A stretch of DNA of 64,000 nucleotides, taken from assembly GCF_003604215.1 (NCBI RefSeq), contig NZ_QXGS01000004.1, positions 186,001 to 250,000 of the forward strand, read 5' to 3'. The notes below the pieces were generated by a model that saw only the letters and a list, made by a program, of their open reading frames with translations, had not been told where the DNA came from and searched no databases. Positions 45,624 through 53,544 of this stretch are shown piece after piece. Source of the stretch: Teichococcus vastitatis (lineage in GTDB: Bacteria > Pseudomonadota > Alphaproteobacteria > Acetobacterales > Acetobacteraceae). Position 1 is the stretch's first letter, and the number at the start of each line of letters is the position of its first letter. Position numbers and translations under genes: made by a program.

Positions 45624-45652
45624 TTGCCGCCGCCGCGGGGCCTCGCTACAGT
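45624..45652 (+). promoter_or_regulatory. trpL-trpE(G) promoter
   Basis: A -35 box TTGCCG (45624-45629) and a -10 box TACAGT (45647-45652) are 17 bases apart. Transcription should start about 6-8 bases downstream, at or next to the A of the trpL ATG (45660). The leader peptide would then be translated from a leaderless mRNA, as established for trpL of Sinorhizobium meliloti. Confidence 0.68.
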
Positions 45653-45659
45653 TCAGCCA

Positions 45660-45707
45660 ATGAACACGCGGATGCCTCAGCAGAGCTGGTGGTGGCCCCT
45701 CCCCTGA
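45660..45707 (+). CDS. trpL: trp operon leader peptide with three Trp codons
   Basis: A 15-codon frame reads MNTRMPQQSWWWPLP with three consecutive TGG codons (45687-45695) and a TGA stop. It sits directly before mutually exclusive hairpins and the trpE(G) gene. When charged tRNA-Trp is scarce the ribosome stalls at the TGG run. The S. meliloti leader peptide also carries WWW and starts at the transcript 5' end; the predicted promoter here implies the same. No ribosome site precedes the ATG, in line with leaderless translation. Confidence 0.85.
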   Translation: MNTRMPQQSWWWPLP

Positions 45708-45762
45708 GGCGGCCCGCGTAACCCTACACGGCCGCCACGGAGTTCCGGGCGGCCTTCTTGTT
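45708..45762 (+). promoter_or_regulatory. Trp attenuator (antiterminator and terminator)
   Basis: Three arms are visible. GGCGGCC (45708-45714) follows the trpL stop; GGCCGCC (45730-45736) can pair with it or with a second GGCGGCC (45748-45754). The latter pairing forms a terminator hairpin, helped by CGG/CCG inside the loop, followed by TTCTTGTT. A ribosome finishing trpL covers the first arm and permits termination; one stalled at the Trp codons frees it to form the antiterminator. Confidence 0.82.
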
Positions 45763-45816
45763 CCCACAAGCCGATCGATCCCGGACCCCGTGGCCCCTGA
45801 AGCCCGGAGTTTGTCG

Positions 45817-47973
45817 ATGCAGATCAACTACCGAACCGATGGCGGCATCAGCATCCGCCGCGAAACGCTGGAAACCGGGGCGCGCGACGCGCTGGCGGCG
45901 CTGGCGACGCGGCTGGACACCCAGCGCGGCGTGCTGCTCTCCTCCTCCTTCGAATTCCCGGGCCGCTACACGTTTTGGGATCTGGGCTTCTCGGACCCGC
46001 CGCTGATGCTGCAGGCGCGCGGGCGGGAGATGACGATCAAGGCGCTGAACGCGCGCGGCGCGGTGCTGCTCGGCGCCGTGGCGCTGGCGCTGCGCCGCCT
46101 GCCGGAACTGGCGTCGCTCACGGCCACGGAGCAGCAGATCGATCTCGCGGTGCGCACCCCGGAAGGCAGCTTTCCGGAAGAAGAGCGTTCCCGCCAGCCT
46201 TCCGTGTTTTCCGTGCTGCGCGCGCTGCGCGACCTGTTCGGCAGTGCCGAGGACGCGCATCTCGGCTTCTACGGCGCCTTCGGCTACGATCTTGTGTTCC
46301 AGTTCGAGCCGGTGCAGCTGCGCCTGCCCCGCGCCGCCGACCAGCGCGACTTGGTGCTCTTTCTGCCGGACGAGATCCTGGTGGTGGACCACTTGCGCGA
46401 CCGGGCCACCGTGTATCGCTACGATTTCGAGGTCGCCGGCCACTCCACGGCGGATCTGCCGCGCGACACCGCGGCGGAAGGCTTCCAGGCGGGGCAGAAC
46501 GCCGCGCCGCCCGAAAGCGATTACGGCCCCGGCGAATACGCCGCCATGGTGGAGCGAGCGCGCGACGCCTTCGCCCGCGGCGATCTGTTCGAGGTGGTGC
46601 TGGGCCAGACCTTCGCCACCGCGTGCCAGGACGCGCCCAGCGAGATCTTCCGCCGCCTGCGCCAGGTCAATCCCTCGCCCTACGGGGCGCTGATGAACCT
46701 CGGCGAGGGCGAGTTCCTGGTCGCCGCCTCGCCCGAGATGTTTGTCCGTGTCGAGGACAAGCGGATCGAGACCTGCCCGATCTCCGGCACCATCAAGCGC
46801 GGCCGCGACGCGCTGGAGGACGCGGCCAACATCCGCACCCTGCTCAACTCCGCCAAGGAGGAGAGCGAGCTGACCATGTGCACCGACGTGGACCGCAACG
46901 ACAAGGCGCGGGTCTGCGTGCCCGGCACGGTGCGGGTGATCGGCCGGCGGCAGATCGAGATGTATTCCCGCCTGATCCACACGGTGGACCATGTGGAAGG
47001 CATCCTGCTGCCCGAGCGCGACGCGCTGGACGGCTTCCTGAGCCATGCCTGGGCGGTGACCGTGACTGGGGCGCCGAAATCCTGGGCGATCCGCCACGTC
47101 GAGGCCGAGGAGCGTTCCGCCCGCCGCTGGTATGGCGGCGCCATCGGCCGCATGACCTTTGACGGCAACATGAACACCGGGCTGACGCTGCGCACCATCC
47201 GCATGAAGGACGGCGTGGCCGAGGTGCGCGCCGGCGCCACCCTGCTGCATGACAGCGAGCCTGCGGCGGAGGAGGCGGAATGCCGCCTGAAGGCCTCCGC
47301 CATGTTCGCCGCGATCCGCGGCGAGGCGAAGCCGGCCGCCGCCGCCGGCACCGCCACGCCGGCCGCATCCGGCTTGCGCGTCCTGCTGGTCGATCACGAG
47401 GACAGCTTCGTTCACACCCTCGCCAGCTATGTCCGCGCCGCGGGGGCCGAGGTGCGCACCCTGCGGCCCGAAGCCGCCCGCGCCGAATTGCGCGGCAACG
47501 CGCCGGTGGACTTGGTGCTGCTGTCGCCGGGCCCTGGCCGGCCCTCCGACTTCGCCATGTCCGAGACGCTCGACCTCGTGATCGGGCGCAACCTGCCGGC
47601 CTTTGGGGTGTGCCTCGGCCTGCAAGGCATGGTGGAGCATTTCGGCGGCGCGCTGGACCAGCTGGCGCTGCCCATGCACGGCAAGCCGTCGGAGATCCGC
47701 AACCTTGGCGGGCAGTTGCTGGCCGGGCTGCCGGAACGCTTCACCGTCGGCCGTTACCATTCGCTGCATGCCCGCAAGGTGGCCCTGCCGGCCGAGCTGC
47801 TGAACACGGCGGAAACCGAGGATGGCGTGATCATGGCGATCGAGCACCGCACGCTGAAGCTGGCGGCGGTGCAGTTCCACCCGGAATCACTGATGACCGA
47901 TCCCGCCAGCATCGGCATGCCGCTGATCCGCCACCTGTTGCAGCACTACGTCACGGGTGCCGCCGCGGAATGA
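45817..47973 (+). CDS. trpE(G): Fused anthranilate synthase TrpE(G)
   Basis: The 718-residue protein joins the TrpE chorismate-binding part (about 1-505; 'DLFEVVLGQTFAT', 'CPISGTIKRGRDALEDA', 'TVTGAPKSWAIRHVEAEE') to a class I glutamine amidotransferase (about 525-715) with nucleophile Cys in 'GVCLGLQGMVEHFGG' and His/Glu in 'VQFHPES'. It converts chorismate and glutamine to anthranilate. This fusion is typical of Rhizobiales, Azospirillum and relatives. ATG 45817 is chosen; GTG 45790 and TTG 45811 are possible. Expression is controlled by the upstream attenuator. Confidence 0.96.
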   Translation: MQINYRTDGGISIRRETLETGARDALAALATRLDTQRGVLLSSSFEFPGRYTFWDLGFSDPPLMLQARGREMTIKALNARGAVLLGAVALALRRLPELASLTATEQQIDLAVRTPEGSFPEEERSRQPSVFSVLRALRDLFGSAEDAHLGFYGAFGYDLVFQFEPVQLRLPRAADQRDLVLFLPDEILVVDHLRDRATVYRYDFEVAGHSTADLPRDTAAEGFQAGQNAAPPESDYGPGEYAAMVERARDAFARGDLFEVVLGQTFATACQDAPSEIFRRLRQVNPSPYGALMNLGEGEFLVAASPEMFVRVEDKRIETCPISGTIKRGRDALEDAANIRTLLNSAKEESELTMCTDVDRNDKARVCVPGTVRVIGRRQIEMYSRLIHTVDHVEGILLPERDALDGFLSHAWAVTVTGAPKSWAIRHVEAEERSARRWYGGAIGRMTFDGNMNTGLTLRTIRMKDGVAEVRAGATLLHDSEPAAEEAECRLKASAMFAAIRGEAKPAAAAGTATPAASGLRVLLVDHEDSFVHTLASYVRAAGAEVRTLRPEAARAELRGNAPVDLVLLSPGPGRPSDFAMSETLDLVIGRNLPAFGVCLGLQGMVEHFGGALDQLALPMHGKPSEIRNLGGQLLAGLPERFTVGRYHSLHARKVALPAELLNTAETEDGVIMAIEHRTLKLAAVQFHPESLMTDPASIGMPLIRHLLQHYVTGAAAE

Positions 47974-48110
47974 GGCGCGCCGGCCCTTGTTCCCCCGGGA
48001 CGGTGGCCGGCTACACGCGCAGTTGCGTGGACCGCGTCTCGGGGTTCCGCTTAATCTTGGCCGGTCGTTTCAAGTTAATAATGATGCTGCCCCCGTCGAA
48101 CGGGGCGGCG

Positions 48111-48147
48111 GCTGCTTTGTTCCGCCCGGCCGGGAGCAGCGATTTTA
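48111..48147 (+). terminator. Possible terminator after trpE(G)
   Basis: GCTGCT (48111-48116) pairs with AGCAGC (48135-48140), with an inner CCCGGCCGGG palindrome, and is followed by GATTTTA. It lies about 140 bases past the trpE(G) stop. A smaller hairpin (48091-48105) precedes it. Confidence 0.4.
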
Positions 48148-48266
48148 TCCCAGGTTGAGGAAACGGAAGACGACACAACTCCCTCTACTGTGAGTTGATT
48201 TAAAATGCATAACATTCATTCTCCCGGTAAGCCCACGCCCCCCGCCGCGCCACCCAGGAGACCCTG

Positions 48267-48569
48267 ATGAACGCCTTCGTGCCAGAGCCCGCCACCGCCG
48301 CCCCCGCCCTGGGCGCCGCATCCATGGACGAGGCGGCCTTTCTGCACGCGCCGCGTGCCACGGGCATCTGGCCGGTCGTGATCCTGCGCTGGGGCCGCTT
48401 CGAGGCCGAGATCGATAGCCCGTTCTGCGGCTTCCTGCGGATCGGGACCTGGGAAAGCTATGCGCGCTGGGAAGATGAGCGGGCCTGGTTCTGGCAACGT
48501 GACGCCGGCGCACTGGAAATCAGCGCCGGCCGCTATCGCGTCACGCTGTCGCGTCAGCCGCAAGGCTGA
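48267..48569 (+). CDS. Hypothetical protein
   Basis: The 100-residue protein has no signal peptide. Its central part is rich in aromatic residues ('GIWPVVILRWGRFEAEI', 'WESYARWEDERAWFWQRD'), with six Trp in all. I do not recognise a family. AGGAG lies eight bases before the ATG, so it is likely translated. It is convergent with the next small gene. It lies about 290 bases downstream of trpE(G), beyond a possible terminator; its many Trp codons are of note only by position. Confidence 0.6.
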   Translation: MNAFVPEPATAAPALGAASMDEAAFLHAPRATGIWPVVILRWGRFEAEIDSPFCGFLRIGTWESYARWEDERAWFWQRDAGALEISAGRYRVTLSRQPQG

Positions 48570-48585
48570 GGCGCGGCGGCGTTTC

Positions 48586-48945
48586 TCAGCGCGTGCGGAC
48601 AGGGCTGCCGCCGCCGGCACCCCCGCCCTGGGACAGCCCGGCCCCCAGCAGGGCACCGGCCGCCAGCGGCAGCACCATTCCGAATGGCGCGGCGAGCCCC
48701 TGGCCACCGGCCGGCAGCTGCACCGGCGCCGGCGGCTCGTCGAGCGGCGCCAGAAGGGCCGCAGGGGGCGCCACCAGCCGCGGCTGGGCCTGGCCGCGCG
48801 CCGCCACCGCCACCCCGGTATCCGCCGGCACCACCAAGCTGCGCAGCTGCGCCTGCGCCGCCGCCGGCAACAGCACCGCCAGCACCCCCAGCATGGTGGG
48901 CAGACGGCGCAGCAGGCTTCGACGGAACTTGCGGTTAAACGGCAT
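48586..48945 (-). CDS. Hypothetical secreted or membrane-anchored small protein
   Basis: The 119-residue product has a basic start and a hydrophobic signal ('MLGVLAVLLPAAAQAQ'), a Pro/Ala-rich middle, and a second hydrophobic Gly-rich stretch ('GMVLPLAAGALLGAGLSQGG') near the C-terminus. It is probably exported. No family is recognised. It overlaps the end of the upstream maiA-like gene by 11 bases and is probably co-transcribed with it. Confidence 0.55.
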   Translation of the reverse strand: MPFNRKFRRSLLRRLPTMLGVLAVLLPAAAQAQLRSLVVPADTGVAVAARGQAQPRLVAPPAALLAPLDEPPAPVQLPAGGQGLAAPFGMVLPLAAGALLGAGLSQGGGAGGGSPVRTR

Positions 48946-49561
48946 GCAACGGCTCCAGGGTGGCCTGCCGGAAAGCCGGCAAGGTGAGACAGGCGGCCTC
49001 GGCGGCGAGCAGCCGCGGAAAGGCCAGATGCACGCCGAAATGGCGGGCCATGCGCAGTTGCGGAACGAGGCACAGATCGGCCAGGCCCGGCGTGTCGCCG
49101 AAGCAGAACGGGCCGGCACTGTCAGTCAGCAGCGCTTCACCGGCGTCCAGCCCCTCGCGGATGGCTTGGCGGGCACAGGCCTGGGCCTCGCCTTCCAGCA
49201 GGCCGCCATCGCGGCACCGCGCCAGCACACGCAGGCTTTGCAGCGGATGCACCTCGCTGGACAGCACCTGGGCGAAGCTGCGCACCCGCGCACGGGTGAT
49301 CGGGTCGGGCGGCAGCAGGGCGGGGCTGGGCCAGATCTCCTCGAGCCATTCCAGGATCGCCAGGGACTGGGTGAGCCTGGTGCCGTCGGCCAGTTGCAGA
49401 ACCGGCGGTCCGCCGGCGGCCTGCGGCTGCAGCGAAACATCTCCGCTTTCCCCGTCCCGCGACAGCTTGGACGGAACCGTCGGCGCATCGAGACCCTTCA
49501 ACGCCAGTGCGATCTGGATCCGCTGCGTTGCCGGCGATGAGCAATATCCGAACAGGCGCAT
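48935..49561 (-). CDS. maiA: Glutathione S-transferase family protein, probable maleylacetoacetate isomerase
   Basis: The 208-residue protein has a zeta-class GST start ('LFGYCSSPATQRIQIALALKG', with the catalytic Ser motif) and a helical C-terminal domain with 'PFCFGDTPGLADLCLVPQL'. Zeta GSTs isomerise maleylacetoacetate in tyrosine breakdown. ATG 49561 follows GGAGG. No other tyrosine genes are adjacent, so the specific role is probable rather than certain. It is divergent from the Lrp regulator. Confidence 0.8.
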   Translation of the reverse strand: MRLFGYCSSPATQRIQIALALKGLDAPTVPSKLSRDGESGDVSLQPQAAGGPPVLQLADGTRLTQSLAILEWLEEIWPSPALLPPDPITRARVRSFAQVLSSEVHPLQSLRVLARCRDGGLLEGEAQACARQAIREGLDAGEALLTDSAGPFCFGDTPGLADLCLVPQLRMARHFGVHLAFPRLLAAEAACLTLPAFRQATLEPLHAV

Positions 49562-49754
49562 GCCCAGGCCTCCGATCGCGATACTGTGATGATCAACAGC
49601 GCTTGTCAATGTCGATGCCGAAATGGACGAACTCTGTTTCCGATGCCTCATGATCAGAGTCTTAGGCGCAGAATGCGGCATCACTCGGCCGTCCCGGCCA
49701 TGTCACCGCCATACTTGCAGCCAAGGCAGGGCGCCCGGTCGCCGGGAGGGGATC

Positions 49755-50207
49755 ATGGACGACATCGACCGCCGCATCCTGCGGGCGCTGGCCCGCAACG
49801 CGCGCCTGACCAATGCGGAGCTGGCGGAGCAGGTGGGACTCTCCCCTTCTCCCTGCTGGACCCGCGTGCGGCGCCTGGAGCAGGCGCGAGTGATCGAAGG
49901 CTACGTGGCGTTGCTGAACCAGGAGGCGCTGGGCCTGCCCGACACCGTCTTCGTCGAGATCATGATGGAGAAGCATGACGAGGCGGCGCTGGGCCGCTTC
50001 GAGCAGGCGGTGCAGGACATGCCGGAGGTGCTGGAATGCCACCTGACAACCGGCGAATATGACTACCTGATCAAGGCGGCGGTCAGCGGCACCGCGGGCT
50101 ACGAGGCCTTGCTGCGGGAAAAGCTCTACCGGCTTCCCGGCGTGCGCCACACCCGCACGACCTTTGCCCTGCGTTGCCTCAAGCGCAGCGTGTCGGCACT
50201 GCCCTAG
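49755..50207 (+). CDS. Lrp/AsnC-family transcriptional regulator
   Basis: The 150-residue protein has the N-terminal helix-turn-helix ('DDIDRRILRALARNARLTNA', 'LAEQVGLSPSPCWTRVRRLE') and the RAM ligand domain ('LPDTVFVEIMMEKHDE', 'CHLTTGEYDYLIKA'). Such regulators respond to amino acids. The start has GGGAGGGG upstream. It may control the divergent maiA-like gene. Its TAG stop shares the four bases CTAG with the stop of the opposing glycosyltransferase gene. Confidence 0.9.
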   Translation: MDDIDRRILRALARNARLTNAELAEQVGLSPSPCWTRVRRLEQARVIEGYVALLNQEALGLPDTVFVEIMMEKHDEAALGRFEQAVQDMPEVLECHLTTGEYDYLIKAAVSGTAGYEALLREKLYRLPGVRHTRTTFALRCLKRSVSALP

Positions 50208-51172
50208 CGCGGGCCAGGATCCGGTTCCCCGCCGGGCGGCGGGCGCAACGCCAGATCGGCCAGCGCCGCTCGCACGGCGGCGCGGTCCAGCCCGGCCAGC
50301 GGACGGTGGCGCAGCACAACAACGGCGGGTCCGCGCGGCGCCGCCAGCGCCGGGTCGCTGTCGGCGCCGAACAGCGCCACCGTGGGGCAGCCGGTCGCCG
50401 CCGCCAGATGCGTGGGTCCGGTGTCGTTGCCGACGGCGAAGGCGGCGCGGCGGGCCAGGGCACCGATCTGCAGCAGGTCGGTGCGGCCGGTGAGGTCCAC
50501 CGTGGCCGGCGCCGAACGCCGGATCGCCTCCGCCAGCGGCCGCTCCGCCGCGCCGCCCAGCACCGCGACGGGCACCGGCAGGGTTGCTGCCAGCGCGGCG
50601 AAATGCTCCACCGGCCAGCGCTTGCCGGGCCGGTGCGGCGAGGCGCCGGGAATCATCAGGCCGAAGCGCGCGGGAAGGCCGAAGCCATCGAGCTCGGCCT
50701 CCAGCCAGCCCATCTCCGGTGGCGGAAACCGGCTGATGCCGGCGCGCCGCAACTGGTCGCGCTGCCGTTCCACCGTGTGCAGGCGGTCGCGCTCGGGATT
50801 GTCATGCCGATGGCTGGCGCCGCGCGCGATGCCCGACCAGTCTGCCCCCCCGCCGGTGAACCAGCGGTAGCGCGAGGAGCGCCCGGAGGTTTGCAGGTCG
50901 TACACGCGCTGAAACCGGGCGCGCCGCAGCTGCAGCGCCAGCCGCGCCACGGCGCGGAGGTCGCGCCATTCCGGCCGGCCATCGGCCCAGACCCGGTCGA
51001 ACCACGGCGCCCGGCGCGCCAGCGCCGCGAAGGGCGGCGTGGTCAGCAGGGTGATCTCGGCCCCCGGGTGATGCGCGCGAATCGCAGCGAAGGGTCCGAA
51101 GGCCTGGATGAAATCGCCCAGCGCCGACAGCTTGATCACCAGGATGCGGCCGGGCGCGGCGTCGGTTGTCAC
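50204..51172 (-). CDS. Family 9 glycosyltransferase (heptosyltransferase-like)
   Basis: The 322-residue protein has the GT9 N-terminus 'RILVIKLSALGDFIQAFGP', the middle 'MIPGASPHRPGKRWPVEHFA' and the signature 'VGNDTGPTHLAAATGCPTV'. GT9 enzymes add heptose or related sugars to the lipopolysaccharide core at the inner membrane. The GTG start (51172) overlaps the stop of the GT4 gene upstream (GTGA). The pair probably acts in one surface polysaccharide step. Confidence 0.86.
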   Translation of the reverse strand: MTTDAAPGRILVIKLSALGDFIQAFGPFAAIRAHHPGAEITLLTTPPFAALARRAPWFDRVWADGRPEWRDLRAVARLALQLRRARFQRVYDLQTSGRSSRYRWFTGGGADWSGIARGASHRHDNPERDRLHTVERQRDQLRRAGISRFPPPEMGWLEAELDGFGLPARFGLMIPGASPHRPGKRWPVEHFAALAATLPVPVAVLGGAAERPLAEAIRRSAPATVDLTGRTDLLQIGALARRAAFAVGNDTGPTHLAAATGCPTVALFGADSDPALAAPRGPAVVVLRHRPLAGLDRAAVRAALADLALRPPPGGEPDPGPR

Positions 51173-52305
51173 GGCAGAAGCTCCCGGTACACATCCAGCG
51201 TGGCACGCTGCATGGCGGCCGTACTGTACCGCGCCTGCACCTCGGCGCGGGCCGCCGCGCCGATAGCGGCCCGCGCCTCGGCCGGCAGCGCCAGAACTCG
51301 CGCGATGGCCGCCGCCAGGGCCGCCGGGTCGCCGGGCGGCACCAGCCAGCCGGTGTCGCCCGGCCGCACCGTTTCGCGCGGGCCACCGAGATCGGCCGCG
51401 ATCACCGGCCGCGCCATGGCCTGCGCCTCGATCACGCTCCGCCCGAAGGCCTCGGCATCGGTGGAACAATGCAGCGCCAGGTCGGCCAGCAGAAAGGCGG
51501 CCGGCAGGTCGTCGGTGTGGCCGGGCATGGCGATGTCGTTCTGCAGGCCGAGGGATGCCGCCTTGCCGCGCAGCTCGGCGGCAAAGGCACCGCGCCCCGC
51601 GTCACCCAGCAGCAGCGCGAAGGGGCGCGGCGCCGGCAGCCGTGCCAAGGCCTCCAGCAGAACCCCCTGCCCTTTCCACCGGCTGATCCGCGCCGGCAGC
51701 AGCAGCACCGGACGATCCTCCGGCACCCCCCAGGCCGCGCGCAGGGCGGCGATCCGCGCCGGGTCGACGGCCGCCGGGTCGAACAGGCCGGTGTCCACGC
51801 CGCGCGGGATCAGCCGGATGCGCGCCGGATCGGTGTTGTGCCGCTGCCGGATCAGCTCGGCGATGAAGCGGGAAATGGCGATCACCCGCTCGCCGCGCGC
51901 CATCACCGCGTTGTAGCGACGCTTGCCGGGGAAGTTCTCGTTGTAGGTGCCATGATAGGTTGTGACGAAACGGGCACCCGCGCGCCGCGCCGCCCAGAGG
52001 GCCGACCAGGCCGGGAAGCGCGACCGGGCATGCACGATGCGCACCCCTTCCGCCGCGATCAGCCGCTGCAGCGCGCCGGCGTTGCGCCACAGCGCCAGCG
52101 GCGACTTGCCATCCAACGGCAGGGTGACATGGCGCGCCCCCAGCGCTTCCAGTTGCGGCACCAGCCGCCCTCCGGCCGAGGCCACCAGCGGCCGGAAGCC
52201 GGCCCCGGCAATGGCGCCGGCGACCTCCAGCGTGCCGCGCTCCACCCCGCCCGCATTCAGCGCGGGCAGGACCTGCAGGATGGCGGGCGAGTCGAAACGG
52301 GGCAT
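51169..52305 (-). CDS. Family 4 glycosyltransferase
   Basis: The 378-residue GT-B protein begins 'ILQVLPALNAGGVERGTLEVA' and has the C-terminal donor site 'LLLPARISRWKGQGVLLEAL', 'LHCSTDAEAFGRSVIEAQAM' with the EX7E-type motif. It would transfer a sugar from a nucleotide donor to a lipopolysaccharide or capsule precursor. ATG 52305 is where homology starts; an upstream extension is a shadow. It is coupled to the GT9 gene and divergent from the hydrolase gene. Confidence 0.87.
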   Translation of the reverse strand: MPRFDSPAILQVLPALNAGGVERGTLEVAGAIAGAGFRPLVASAGGRLVPQLEALGARHVTLPLDGKSPLALWRNAGALQRLIAAEGVRIVHARSRFPAWSALWAARRAGARFVTTYHGTYNENFPGKRRYNAVMARGERVIAISRFIAELIRQRHNTDPARIRLIPRGVDTGLFDPAAVDPARIAALRAAWGVPEDRPVLLLPARISRWKGQGVLLEALARLPAPRPFALLLGDAGRGAFAAELRGKAASLGLQNDIAMPGHTDDLPAAFLLADLALHCSTDAEAFGRSVIEAQAMARPVIAADLGGPRETVRPGDTGWLVPPGDPAALAAAIARVLALPAEARAAIGAAARAEVQARYSTAAMQRATLDVYRELLP

Positions 52306-52442
52306 GGCGCGCCGGGCATAAGGCAGATCGCCGCCCGGCGGAAGCGCGCCGCCGGCTCCGGGGCTGGCGGAATCGTGAGCGGAACCGCGAACCGCCTCCC
52401 CCATATCTGCCGCCAGCGACCCTTGCTCCGGAGTTGACGCCG

Positions 52443-53480
52443 ATGCGCCTTGCTTCCCTGATCGCCGCGCTGCTGATGCTGCCCGCCGCCGTTTCCGCCG
52501 TGCGGGCGCAACAGCCCGCCGCGGCGCCGGATTCCGGCGTCGAGCAGAGCTATGGCCCGCGTCTCGAAGGCTTTGCCTATCCCTTTCCCACGGCCGAATT
52601 CAACTTCACGTCGCAGCGCCAGCCGCTGTCCATGAGCTACATGGACATCCAGCCGCAGCGCCCGAATGGCCGCAGCATCGTGCTGCTGCACGGCAAGAAT
52701 TTCTGCGGCGCCACCTGGGAGGAGACGATCGGGGCGCTGCGCGACAATGGCTGGCGCGTGGTGGTGCCGGACCAGATCGGCTTCTGCCGCTCCTCCAAGC
52801 CGCAGGGTTACCAGTTCACCCTGCACCAGCTCGCCGCCAACACCCACGCGCTGCTGAACGAGCTGGGCATCCGCCGCGCCGTGGTGATGGGCCATTCCAT
52901 GGGCGGCATGCTGGCCGCGCGCTATGCCCTGACCTATCCGGAGCAGACCGAGGGCCTGGTCATGGTCAACCCGATCGGCCTGGAAGATTGGGAAGCGGCC
53001 GGCGTGCCGCACCAGACGGTCGACCAGTGGTTCGCGTCCGAGCAGCGCACCAGCGTCGAGAGCATTCGCGCCTACCAGCGCAACACCTATTACGCCGGCC
53101 AATGGGAGCCGCGCTTCGAGCGCTGGGTGCAGATGCAGGCGGGATTGTATGCCGGGCCGGGCCGCGAGCAGGTGTTGTGGAACCAGGCGCAAACGAGCGA
53201 CATGGTGTTCACCCAGCCGGTGCTCTACCAGTTCCCCCAGATCCGCGTGCCGACGCTGCTGATGATCGGCGACAAGGACAACACCGCCATCGGCAAGGCG
53301 GCGGCACCGCGCGACGTGCAGCCCAGGCTCGGCAATTACTCCGAGCTGGCGCCCCGGGCGCATGAGGCCATCCCGAACTCCAAGCTGGTGCGCTTCGAGG
53401 ATCTCGGCCATTCGCCGCAGATCCAGGCTCCGGCGCGCTTCCATCAGAGCCTGCTGCAGGAACTCTCCCGCCTGCGCTGA
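52443..53480 (+). CDS. Exported alpha/beta hydrolase
   Basis: The 345-residue protein has a signal peptide ('LIAALLMLPAAVSAVRAQQ') and an alpha/beta hydrolase fold with oxyanion loop 'VLLHGKNFCGATWEE', nucleophile Ser in 'VMGHSMGGMLAARYA', Asp in 'LMIGDKDNTAIG' and His in 'EDLGHSPQIQ'. It is probably a periplasmic esterase or lipase-like enzyme. CGGAG precedes ATG 52443. A 64-base gap separates it from the aminotransferase gene on the same strand. Confidence 0.84.
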   Translation: MRLASLIAALLMLPAAVSAVRAQQPAAAPDSGVEQSYGPRLEGFAYPFPTAEFNFTSQRQPLSMSYMDIQPQRPNGRSIVLLHGKNFCGATWEETIGALRDNGWRVVVPDQIGFCRSSKPQGYQFTLHQLAANTHALLNELGIRRAVVMGHSMGGMLAARYALTYPEQTEGLVMVNPIGLEDWEAAGVPHQTVDQWFASEQRTSVESIRAYQRNTYYAGQWEPRFERWVQMQAGLYAGPGREQVLWNQAQTSDMVFTQPVLYQFPQIRVPTLLMIGDKDNTAIGKAAAPRDVQPRLGNYSELAPRAHEAIPNSKLVRFEDLGHSPQIQAPARFHQSLLQELSRLR

Positions 53481-53544
53481 GTCCGGTTGACACGCCGCCG
53501 CCGCCGCCAGACCCTGCTCCGGGTCGGAACGGAGCGCGACGCGC

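Noticed and set aside
48091-48105. Small CCCCGT/ACGGGG hairpin as the trpE(G) terminator
   Set aside because: The stem is short and not followed by T; the hairpin at 48111-48147 with TTTT is a better candidate.
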